DNA of 64,000 bases from Dactylorhiza incarnata (taxonomy: Eukaryota > Streptophyta > Magnoliopsida > Asparagales > Orchidaceae). The position numbers and the translations under genes are program-made. Location: contig JAWHQI010000121.1 in the NCBI GenBank assembly GCA_033032865.1, forward strand, positions 2,418,001-2,482,000. Direction: 5' to 3'. The notes under the pieces are model-generated. The model had not been told where the DNA came from, did not search any database, and was given only the letters and a program-made list of their open reading frames with translations. The number at the start of each line of letters is the position of its first letter. Positions within the stretch are counted from its first letter, which is position 1. Of the stretch, positions 10,655 through 20,225 are shown one piece after another.

Positions 10655-12110
10655 GGCCCCGTGTCCTTCTTCGTCAGCATCGCCCCGGAGGTGCCCACAC
10701 TCTTTGCTCTCGACGGTTCGACGTCAAGAGCGAACCGACTTCGCTTGTTTCATCTTCAACTTCGTCTTCGAGGGGTCCAGCTGCATGGGGACGTGATCTA
10801 CGAGTCCAAAACGACATTATTAGGGACCTTTTGGTTCAAGGAGTGATCACTGAGACCAGTAAAGCTCTTCATGTGCCTGTCCATCTCAGTCAGAGTCATG
10901 GATAGCCCGCTCAGCCGGCTTGGTGGTCGCGGGAGGTTTGGTGGGGGATTTTGTTTCGAGTGGTTTCTTGGCGGAGCCTCCCGTCGTCTTGGAGTATTTC
11001 TCTACACCGCCCGCGACATTGGCCGCCTCCGCCTTGTCGGCCCACATAGCAAGGAGCTTGTTGTTTATCTTTTTCGGCAGATAGAGGTTGCGGTCTTCAA
11101 AACTCTCTCCAACAATATGTTCAGTAGGGCCTGCCCCGACCTATTTATAGTTTTCAGCAACGCAAAAAACTGAGTCGCAGTCTTTACGGATACCAGTGTA
11201 CTTTTTCGGAGCCCACACAGACTCAAAAAAGGGCGGGGATTCAGTTAACCGAAATCCTGCGTCCTCGGTCAGCGTCCATCCCGCTGGCCTCAGAATTCCA
11301 AGGCAGATTCCCGAGCGTGTTTGCGGTCGCATTCAAGAGAAGGGCACCCTCAGCAGAAGGCCCGGGCGGACACCTTCGGAGTGCCCGCGAACTCTTTCAA
11401 GGAGTTGATTTTCCCAGCAATGGGGGTGCGCAGGGTCGTTTCCCAAAGAGCCCGTGCCCTTCAACCAGCAACCTCAGTCTCCCAGAAGAGTCGTGGTGAG
11501 TACTCTCCAGAGCCTGCCTGGACCCCTTTTGGCGAGCAAATGTGTATGGTTACGACCTATCGTACCTGCGCACTCTCATTCTCCTCTCGCGCAACTGATG
11601 ATTCGGTTTCCTCGAGCGGTGGAGCATTTAATACATCATTGAATGCGCCCCGCCGGCCAGGTAGCCTATTCTCTAGTATAAATAGAGGGTCATGGGTGCT
11701 TGTAAGGGGGGCGGAACATGGGTCAGAATCTACCGGCCAGGTAGCCTACCCTCTAGTATAAATAGAGGGTCAGGGGTGCTTGTAAGTGGGGCGGAGCATG
11801 GGTCAGAATCTATCATGTTGTAGGTGCGGTCACAAGTGTCTGTCACTCAGTTGCCTTCTTTTTCGGTACTCTTGTAATAGCTTTTAATAGATTCTCGTGA
11901 AATATCATAAGCCCGCAGAAAGAGAGGCATTCGCCGCTGCGGGCCAATCTGGTGTCAACCGCTGCTAGCAGCATCTGCTTTTCTGTGTTCTGTTCGCCCC
12001 GTCTCACGGGTTAGTAAGCAGTTGCTTGCGGTTCTTGATCGCGTTCTTCGAGTCCCCCAGAGTGTACGCTGAGTGTGGAGAGTTGGTGACAATTTTGATG
12101 CCAACAATTT
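10655..12110. repeat. Unclassified GC-rich retroelement-like block
   Basis: Base composition changes sharply at both edges. The minus strand at 10,885-11,130 holds an open Lys/Thr/Pro-rich stretch ending in a stop (KKINNKLLAMWADKAEAANV and onward), continuing upstream with stops and shifts to about 11,440. The plus strand carries two TATA boxes inside an 80-bp duplication (11,653-11,812) and ends GTTGGTGACAATTTTGATGC, reminiscent of an LTR edge with a leader. I do not recognise the protein and could not find matching terminal repeats. Confidence 0.4.
11653..11812 (+). repeat. 80-bp tandem duplication carrying TATA boxes
   Basis: Two copies (11,653-11,732 and 11,733-11,812) both begin CCGGCCAGGTAGCCTA and contain CTCTAGTATAAATAGAGG. 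The TATA box sits in a partly palindromic context. The arrangement looks like a duplicated core promoter. Confidence 0.85.
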
Positions 12111-13589
12111 TACTAGCTCAATTAAAAAAAACATAAATTAATTTATGAATATAACATAAACGATATTAGCACTACACTTTTGGCTGCCGCACTCGTGGTT
12201 AATCGCAAGCATAGTTTTAAGAGGTTGGCTATACGCAGTCTTCTATTAGTAATATCCACCAGCATTTTTTTAGAATAACAAATACAAGTTCATGACTTAA
12301 AGTGAGAAAATTTTTATGGAGCACAATACTCATGTAAAATGAATGACACCATTAAAATGTTTAAATTTTGACCACACCCTTCAGTTAAAAGATGAAAAAA
12401 AGATTAGCATTGTTTTTGTATAGAATTCAAGCAAGAACTGAGCACTACCAAATTGAAATAGTTCAACAAAAAAATTAATAACTCGTCTTCCCTCTTCTTC
12501 AACCGATGCTCTGCACCCAGCACAAACAAGATCAAAGCTCCATGAAATATAAAATTGTGTCTGGAGGTGATGGTTCTGGAGGATAAACACGTCAAAATTC
12601 GCATCCCAGATTTATAAATTTCCAGCAGCTTTTCCCTCGGAATCAACACGTCAAAATTCCAAACGATAAAGATGTGAGCATTTCCTCGAACACCTAGTAT
12701 GCGTGATTCGTCCAGGCTCGAAGCATTTAAAGATTATATTTTTTTCTCTCTCTTTCAATTTTTTTTAATTATTATCAATAAACATTGTTATGATGTTTTT
12801 AATGAAAAAAGCATTCTTGCATGACGCGGCTCGCAATCCCATGAACACAATTCCTCTCTTAGGCCCATAGAGTTCAATATCCCGCAGGGCGGATTACAAA
12901 CTTGGGGAGTACCATCGAACATGGGTGAATCTACTGCTACGACAGCCATTGCAATGACTTCCTGAAGTTCTTCGACATACTTAAGTTTAATATTTTAGGA
13001 GAAATATCTGAAGAATCAGGGGAGTCTGCAAGTGGGGAAATTTTGGGTCCAGTACCCTCTTCAGATTTGGGGAGGGAGCAGTACCCTCTTCAGATTTGGG
13101 GAGGGAGCTGCTGGGATGATGACACGTGGCACAGCGTTAATATAGAAATCATAATTTTTTGTAGCTTTGAAGCCAGTTTTGTAAAAGGAGATGCAAGTTT
13201 ACTTTTTCATATAAAAAAGATTTGATGGAGTCAACCTCATTATATAGGAATTCTGGGCTGCGATTAACTAGAATATCATAACCTCCACTATCATAGTGGG
13301 GCGTTATGAGAAAAACCATCATGTGTGCGATCACCGCGCGCGATCCACACTCCAACCGCCACTCTAACCCCCTTGCTGACCGGTTTTTGCCGCCGGCCGA
13401 TTTTTGTCGTCGGTCGGCTTCCTCGGAACCGATCGGACTTTCAACTGTCATCGTCCGATCGTCCCCGCGAAATCTCCACCCTCTAGTGAACTGGTAACCA
13501 CCCGTGTAACCACCGGTGTAACTACTCATTATGGGTGGGTGCGAATATCCGAAAATATATCGATTTGCGTATAGAAAAATATTGTTTAT
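12111..13589. other. AT-rich stretch with no recognisable gene
   Basis: I see no coding pattern. Small features are an AACACGTCAAAATTC repeat (12,587 and 12,644) and a 29-bp tandem duplication at 13,051-13,108 (AGTACCCTCTTCAGATTTGG). A GC-rich part at 13,320-13,500 contains CACCGCGCGCG and CCGCCGGCCG. The right end may be the upstream part of the Tat-like LTR that resumes at 15,740, split by the SIRE-like LTR, but I could not prove a junction. Confidence 0.5.
13051..13108. repeat. 29-bp tandem duplication
   Basis: Two exact copies of a unit starting AGTACCCTCTTCAGATTTGG lie head to tail. No function is evident. Confidence 0.9.
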
Positions 13590-15721
13590 TGGGTGTCAAC
13601 TTATCACCTAGAGGGGGGGGGGGGGGGGTGAATAGGTTTTTCAAATTATTTTATCCCCTTTAGGTGTCCTTGATTTCTGATTAGAAGATCTATAAATTAT
13701 AAAGCACAACACAGAAAAGCACGCAATGATCTATAGAGGTTCCTCAAGACAGGGTGTCTTGAGTAGTCTTCTTTCCCTCTGCGCCTACCTAGCAGTGTGC
13801 TAGGATCGGCAAACTCCGCCAAAACTTCAGGCCCGCAAGCCTTACAACACGGACCCGCAAGTCCTACAGCCTAGGCCCGCAAGCCCCTACTGCACCCGAG
13901 CCCGCAAGCTCGACACTCAGGCCCTCAAGCCCTACACAACACAGACCCGCAAGTCTTGTGCCTATATACAGCCTAAGCCCGCAAGCCCTTACTGCACCCG
14001 AGCCCTAAAGCTCGACAAGATCGGACCCGCAAGTCCACTGTCCCGGCCCTCAAGCCTCACAGCTCTCCATCCCTCAAGCTAGACAAAGTCGGACCCGCAA
14101 GTCCACTGCCCAGGCCCTCAAGCCTCACAGCTCTCCAGCCCTCAAGCTAGACGATGTCGGACCCGCAAGTCCACTGCCCTGGCCCTCAAGCCTCACATCT
14201 CTCCAACCCTCAAGCTAGACGGTGTCGGACCCGCAAGTCCACTGCCCTGGCCCTCAAGCATCACAGCTCTCCAGCCCTCAAGCTAGACACTTTGGCCCTC
14301 AAGCCTTACAAGAAATTACAGTGATGAAAATTGTTCTTCTGCCTGATGAAGATTGGCAACTTAGCCTGATGGAGATCGGCTTCTTGAGGTTGAAGAAGAT
14401 GTTTCTGATTCAGATCTTGAAAGCACAGTTCTTTTTCAATCTATTTTCTTAGCCTGATGATGATCGGCTTCTTATCAGTCAATGGAGATGATCGATTCTT
14501 CTGAGAACTCTTGATTCTTGTTCTCTACTTGCTTTCTTCTTCTCCGCAGCAACGGCAGGATTCTCTTCTTTTCTTTTTCGATTTCCGAAGAGTGCGTTTC
14601 TAGGGCATCACTGTTCCCTTTTATATGACGGAAGAACCGCATAATGGTCACATATAATGTCCTTTAATGTCAGATGTCCATTCTTTAAGAGCATGCGCTG
14701 ATTGGACAATCAGGCGGTGGCATTAATTGCTGACAGCGCGTCCGCAATATTTGAATTCCGTCTCGACGATATTTCCAGCTTTATGACGATACTGTTAGCT
14801 TTACGACGATATGGAAAATATCTCGACGACAGGACTTTGTCGATGCCTTAGGCCTAGGAAGATCTTCAAGTCTTCAAGCTTCTGCCTCTAACATTGATAT
14901 CTCGACGATACGAGATATTCTGGTGTTTCTGCATATACGGCGATATGCTATCTCTGACTATGTCGTTGTGATCTTCTTCCTTGTAGTATGTCGTCGTAAT
15001 CACTTTGTTCTTTCGACGACATGAGCGATATCATGTAGACTGACTATGCTTTAGCAACTGCTTGTCTTCAGCTGTCCTTCTTCAGTCTGCTCGACGTCAC
15101 GCCTTCTTTACGACGGTATCTGTTCTTCTCGACGACAAGGCATCTTTGATGATGTCGACGATACTGCATCTTCTCGACGACTTTCCTTCCTCTTGAATCT
15201 GTCTCAGCGGTTGGGCTGAGATGACTTCCTCTTCTCAGCGGATTCGTCGATCTGTAGAGAAGTTTCTGCGTACGACGAACTGCATTCTTCGTTCGACGAA
15301 CATCATGCTGCGTTCGACGAACTTCATTCTTCTGTCCCGTCTCTGCGTTCGACGAACTTCATTCTTCGTTCGACGAACAGCATTCTTCGTTCGACGAACT
15401 CGCCAAGTCTCAGTATTTGCTTCTGTCCTGTCTTTGCGTCCGACGAACTTCATTCTTTATTCGACGAACAGCATTCTGCGTTCGACGAACTCGCCAAGTC
15501 TCAGCTTTTGCTTTGCTCATCATCATGACGACAAGCATACTTTGTCGACGACATCTCCTATTCTTCTCGACGATCTAGTACTTAGTGAAATAACTAAAGT
15601 ACTTGTCATATTGTCAATTTCTGCAAGCATGAACTAGATGAAACATTAAATACAACTTGCACTTATCATTGAGCTGAACACTTCTTCAAATCAGGAACAC
15701 TGCTGGGCACTGTTCCCAACA
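13590..15721 (-). repeat. SIRE/Maximus-like LTR (family A), minus sense
   Basis: In minus sense it starts TGTTGGGAACAGTG at 15,721 and ends after CTCTAGGTGATAAG near 13,590, with a 16-base homopolymer (13,613-13,628). A TATA box is seen near 14,620 on the minus strand. It carries an array of GGCCCGCAAGCC / GGCCCTCAAGCC phrases (13,825-14,310), several tens of bp per unit. A dense TCGACGA/TTCGTTCGACGAA cluster occupies 14,755-15,570. It matches the plus-sense LTR at 1-6,820. No primer-binding site or polypurine tract flanks it and no clean target duplication was found, so it may be a solo or truncated LTR. Confidence 0.7.
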
Positions 15722-15739
15722 AAAAATAATTAAATAATA

Positions 15740-16540
15740 CGCGTCCCAAACTATATAGAATCGGCCTACAAATAAAAATTATGGTAGTTACGGCCTGCGA
15801 ATAACCGCATAACTACCGTAACCACCTCTGTGCCCTATAAATAGGACCTCAAGGCTCTCATTCATGATCATCTTCTCATCCACCACTTCTCCTCATATAT
15901 GCAAGAGAGCTCCTTGAAGATCTTCATCGCCTTTGAAGAAGCCCCTGAAGAATCTTCAAGCATTTTGAAGGTCGTTTGAAGATCCCCAACCGCCTTCACA
16001 CTTCCTTCCGAGCGCGAAACGCTCGGTGATCGTTGTCTTCAAGTCAACAAGCAAACTTCACGCACCAGACAACCGCCACAAACTGCAAGATAAACTGTGA
16101 AGATATCCAGACGTTCAGAACGCGCCGTTCGATATCCCAAGCGCAAGCAAAAGGTCGTCCAGACCCGAGAGCGCGGTGCTCCCCACCGCGGCCAGAAAAA
16201 TGACTTAGTTTCGAGAGCGGTGATCTGTCACCCTCTGAACGCCTCCCCTCCCCCCCCCCCCCCCCCCCCCCATAAGTTGTATCGAGGAGCGGTCTGTCGC
16301 CCTCGGTTTCTCTCAAAAGCCCTGTAAAGAAACAACTGATAGTGAAGTTAGGTCGGCTCCGAACCGACCACGTGATTTTTTACCTCTTCCTGGGGTTTTC
16401 CACGGTAAAAAAGATCTCTTGTCAGCCGTCTCAATTCTCTGTAACTGATTGCGCGCTCAACCGCTCCCGTGCTAAGAAGGTCCATTCCAGACCGATTTTA
16501 GGAGCCTCGAGTAGGTCGCAACAAGACTGTTTTTTAAAAA
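15740..16540 (+). repeat. Tat-like gypsy LTR remnant
   Basis: The order of signals matches the Tat LTR seen later: TAACTACCGTAACC, a TATA box (TATAAATAG at 15,836-15,844), GAAGATCTTC phrases, a CTGTCACCCTC block, GGTTTTCCACGGTAAAA, a GCGCGCTC block, and an end like GTAGGTCGCAACAA. Compare 51,650-52,295. Sequence identity is low, so this is a related but distinct family. A 22-base C run interrupts it (16,250-16,271). No interior follows. Confidence 0.55.
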
Positions 16541-16679
16541 CGATCTCCAAGAGATCTTATATGCACATCCGGATTTCATTTATAATCTCCCAGTTATCAT
16601 TTTATGATCTCCGGGATACCAAAATTTGATATCTCGACAAGTATGTTATGTTAAGTTTATGATCATATGTTGTACGCAC

Positions 16680-16864
16680 GAATATCACTTTGCCCATGAC
16701 GCCGATAACCAGTTCAAGGTTGGAGATTTCGTCCAGCTCGAGAAGTCCCGCTCCATCAGCAAGACCAAAACCTTCATTGTCATCCCCGTTCTGTCCCGCA
16801 AAACTCTCAAGCTCGTGACGACCTCCCCACTTCAACTCTTGATCTCCCCCTCCAGTCTCACTGA
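16680..16864 (+). pseudogene. rps17: Fragment of plastid ribosomal protein S17 gene (nuclear type)
   Basis: Encodes the C-terminal part of a bacterial-type uS17 protein, a 30S subunit rRNA-binding protein that in plants is nuclear-encoded and sent to the plastid. The frame at 16,680-16,811 reads HDADNQFKVGDFVQLEKSR then ISKTKTF, the hallmark OB-fold strands of S17. At about 16,812 the likely frame slips by one base and continues as RDDLPTSTLDLPLQSH with a stop at 16,862-16,864, a tail of the kind seen in plastid S17. The N-terminal half and transit peptide are absent. Upstream sequence shows no convincing splice acceptor. This is a decayed or transposon-captured gene piece rather than a working gene. 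Family recognition is from memory. Confidence 0.7.
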
Positions 16865-16914
16865 AGTCCGATAGCACACATTTTCTTCTTTTATATGTGG
16901 TTATTTTAATGTTT

Positions 16915-17330
16915 AAAAAAGCGCCGTGAATGCCTGTTTGTATTCACGGCGCTGAGATCTATGGAAGCGATCTTTTCTGCGGTGATTTTACGGTGTTTTA
17001 TAAAGCGCCGTGGAAAGCCCAAAAAAACGTCATAGTAGCCTTGTTTTGTTGTGAGTCCTCGTTGTCTGGCGCTGCCCTTATCTCCACCGAACGCCAAAGC
17101 CCTCCTGCAGTCACTTCTCTCAATCGAAGAACAGAGAACAGACGCCACTACTGCGATACCTCCTCTTGTTTTTGACCTGCTTTGTGACGTGGCTTGCCAC
17201 GCGAGGAAGACAAACCAAAAAAACTAAAAATAAACATTTGTTTTTTTGTTTGGCGTTGCACTGTCGCCATCTCAGCTGCCTGTCTCCAACCAAAAATTTC
17301 TCCAGAAGGTGCAACGCCAAGTCAAAACTG
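16915..17330. repeat. Hairpin-rich stretch
   Basis: Contains the near-perfect stem AGCGCCGTGAAT / ATTCACGGCGCT (16,919-16,952), a second AGCGCCGTGGAAAGCC (17,003), and an inverted pair TTGGCGTTGCAC / GTGCAACGCCAA (about 17,261 and 17,309). This pattern suggests DNA-transposon debris, but no terminal repeats or target duplication were found. No coding is supported. Confidence 0.5.
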
Positions 17331-17341
17331 TAGAAAAAATA

Positions 17342-17771
17342 GGGCATTGTTAAAGACAAACCAGAATTGGCTATTGGCATACCAATTTCTATGAGTTATT
17401 ACGCGTCTTATGAAAATACGCTTTGTACATGCATTTTTAGGAAAACTGTTCAACACAAAAATTGTAGATCTCGTCGAGATCTACAACTTTCGTGTTGAAC
17501 ACTTTTCCTAAAAATGCACGCACAAGACCCTAAAATCGCCCTGATCGTTATTATAGAGAATTTTTGAAAATAACAAGAAAATACGTCTTGTACATGCATT
17601 TTTAGAAAAAGTGTTTAACACGAAAGTTGTAGACCTCGACGAGATGTACAATTTTTGTGTTGAACACTTTTCCTAAAAATGCATGTACAAAACGTATTTT
17701 CAAATGCCGCGTAATAACTCATAGAAATTGGTTTGCCAATAGCCAATTCTGGTTGGCCTTTAACAGCTCCC
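17342..17771. mobile_element. 430-bp MITE built of nested hairpins
   Basis: Terminal inverted repeats of about 60 bp begin GGGCATTGTTAAAG at the left and GGGAGCTGTTAAAG at the right (reverse complement); both continue to GAGTTATTACGCG. The 8-bp AAAAAATA is present at 17,334-17,341 and 17,772-17,779 as target duplication. Inside, each half is itself a hairpin of a TACATGCATTTTTAG arm around a GTAGATCTCGTCGAGATCTAC-like centre. The 8-bp duplication suggests hAT, while long inverted repeats are more Mutator-like; superfamily unresolved. Confidence 0.85.
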
Positions 17772-17779
17772 AAAAAATA

Positions 17780-18184
17780 ATGTGTGAAGTAGAAGATATA
17801 TTAGGAATAAAATCAAAAGTACAAAAAAAATTACCCACCCTACCTTATAAATTTAGTTATTAACGCACTGTACAGTAAATGTCATCCTTAAATTCCCCTT
17901 TTGCCCTCTCAATTATCATCTGTAATGCTGCTATTTTATTCGATCTATTGTCTTTTTATTCACGTTGAAAGTTGAGTACGTCATTGTATCGAATACTCCG
18001 CCTAATTAAATAGGGTAAGGCGATAAAATATCAGTTAACCATACAATTTAAACTTTTAGAAACGAATTAATAAACAGTTCGGTGATAGATTCCCCTGATA
18101 ACTATATATAAATAAATTAAAATAAAAGTGTGAATGTGTGATGTTATACAAAGAAAAGAGTTGAATAATAATAAAATAATGTTC
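17780..18184. other. AT-rich flank of the Tat element, no gene seen
   Basis: Low-complexity AT-rich sequence with no coding pattern and no repeat match inside the window. It ends at the Tat target duplication AAATT (18,185-18,189). Confidence 0.6.
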
Positions 18185-18189
18185 AAATT

Positions 18190-18232
18190 TGATGTGCACA
18201 CATATATTTATATGACTCCCCGGGGGTATTTA
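18190..18232 (+). repeat. Tat 5' LTR, first piece
   Basis: Matches 56,730-56,774 of the 3' LTR (TGATGTG.ACACATAT...GG). It ends in ATTTA at 18,228-18,232, the left target duplication of Copia-1; the right copy is GTTTA at 25,801-25,805, one base different. Confidence 0.85.
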
Positions 18233-18610
18233 TGTAAGAATAATATTTTTGTATTCCTATATTAATATACAAAATAATATATTTTTTCGGTTTTAAAACT
18301 TTGCAGAAACAACATATAAATATATATATGAACAACAATATCAAAATTGCATGAATGAGGTGAGAAATAAAAGAGAGTAATCTATTGGTTAGAATCAAGG
18401 CTGGTTAAGGCGTGTGGTCACTGCCCTAAAGAAGTTGCACCACCCTCCGGCAGGGCTTTCAACCGATGCTCACTCCTCCAAGGTACAACACTCGGCTAGA
18501 TCCCGAAAGCTCCGATGTGCGCGGACACCGAAGAAGCACAAAGCACCCGACCTCCCACTTGATGAAGCAAATGTAAAGAGAAGGAAATCGCAAGAACGAG
18601 CGAGCGAGCG

Positions 18611-18649
<39 letters not shown>

Positions 18650-19615
18650 ACAAGCAGTTTATTTAGATTTGCAGAAAAAAACGTATATAAAACTCAGACC
18701 GCAAGGCTCCTCTAAAATAGGATCTCATAAAACAGCAATATAAAAATCACAATAAATACGAACGGTTATAATTGGAAGGCTGAAAATCGGGAAGAGAAAT
18801 GTTGTATTCCCAACGTACAGAATTAATGACGAAAAGCACGCGTAAGCGGTTTAGAAAACATGCGTAATAACTGCAAGAGAAAACGTCAAAGAATGAGGTC
18901 ACGTCGAGTTCATATCGACGCAACGTCGGATATCAAATCCAAGCAACACTACGTCGAGACTACACGACGATACAACTTACCGTCGAGACTTGCAATCGAC
19001 GATACAACTTATCGTCGAGCCCAGTCTGCTATTCGACAATAAAACGTGTCGAGACCGCGCGTCACGACGATACAACTTATCGTCGAGACTTGCAATCGAC
19101 AATACGACCTGTCGGCGACGATATAACTTATCATCGAGACTTGCAATCGACGATACGACCTGTCGTCGACGATAGAACTTATCGTCGAGAGCAGTCTTCT
19201 ATTCGACGATACAACTCACCGTTGAGATTACGCGACTTCAAGTCGACACAAATCCGAATAAAAGGTCTAAAACTATTTTGTACAAAAAATACAAAATCCC
19301 AAATCCCAAATCCGGATCCGATCCGGTGTGGTGCGTGCGCGCGCACGTGTGTGGTTCATAGTTTCTGCTTATGTTCTTTTGAACAAATAAGAAAGAGTGA
19401 AAACAAATATATACTTTTTAGCTAGAAAGCAAATGAGCATGATGAGACTAATGAGTTCATCCTTTCATTCATGAAAGATTTCCCTCCAAATAATTTGGGT
19501 TCCCTCCAATTTTGTTTTGGAGCTTTTCATCAAATATGAATAGTCATACACCAAATGCCATAAAGGATCTAATAAAACATTATAAATAAATGTTTTTATT
19601 TACAAATTTCTAACA
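18233..19615 (-). repeat. Copia-1 3' LTR
   Basis: Starts TGTAAGAATAAT and ends ATTTCTAACA on the plus strand; pairs with 24,431-25,800. It holds a GCGA/GA microsatellite (18,600-18,648) longer than in the partner LTR. A repeat cluster at 18,895-19,245 contains ACTTATCGTCGAGACTTGCA and TCGACGATACAAC. CAAATGAG...TTCATTCATGAAA marks its right end. Confidence 0.9.
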
Positions 19616-20225
19616 ATCCCCCACAAAAGCGAAAAACTAAAACGAACTTCATAAGTATGATATTACTAATGATAAATAAAATCAAATACAAATTTGCTTC
19701 ATCAATTTGTATCAATTGTAATTGGTATAGGTGGAATGGTTACCTTGAACCTATACTTAGTACTTATTTCCTCTACCGAAGAGTATAATGTGTCAGAGGC
19801 TTTGGATTATAAACTTTTGACCGGTAAGTTAGATAAGCACACAAAAGATTGGTTGTTCTTGGGTTATGGCGGTGGGCGCGTTAATGGTCATGCACAATCC
19901 TTGATTTTTCATGAGAGTTATTTTGGGTTCAGTTCGGATCCCAAAGTTGCGGCCTCACAACAACCCCACATAGATGGTACCTCAAGAGATGTTTCGTAAC
20001 TAATATCTCGCAAAGATATATGCATTTGGCAAACATTAAGAACTTTAAAGTTCATCTTAAACTGTTACGTAGAGCACAACATCCTAGGAATGGGGAGAAT
20101 GTTTTCTCAACCTTTTAAATTTGTGCTCCCAACTACGCTACATCAACGGCTTCGTTTCTACCACATTGAACCCACTTCATGAGATCTCCAATCACATGGG
20201 TTGGGTATCCACCGTTGGCAGCAAA
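19616..20225 (-). other. Copia-1 3' untranslated region
   Basis: Lies between the polypurine tract (TTGTGGGGGAT on the minus strand) and the RNase H stop at 20,226. I see no gene; a 101-codon plus-strand ORF at 19,694-19,999 resembles nothing I know and is probably chance. Confidence 0.6.

Noticed and set aside
10655..12110. Possible endogenous pararetrovirus
   Set aside because: A TATA-rich duplicated region plus an opposing ORF suggested it, but no reverse transcriptase, movement-protein or other diagnostic motif can be seen, so the claim is not supported.
12381..12649. Two overlapping minus-strand ORFs of 69 and 81 codons
   Set aside because: AT-rich chance ORFs in different frames with no shared motif; no promoter or homology visible.
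13825..14310. CRISPR-like spacing of short repeats
   Set aside because: Units vary in length and sequence, spacers are themselves repeats, there are no cas genes, and this is plant nuclear DNA; the array is part of a SIRE-like LTR.
13580..15735. 5-bp target duplication for SIRE-like LTR A
   Set aside because: Neither TTTAT/AAAAA nor any nearby alternative matches; the exact 3' end of this LTR could not be fixed.
19694..19999. Plus-strand ORF of 101 codons in the Copia-1 3' region
   Set aside because: No homology or motif recognised, opposite to the element's sense, and surrounded by untranslated sequence.
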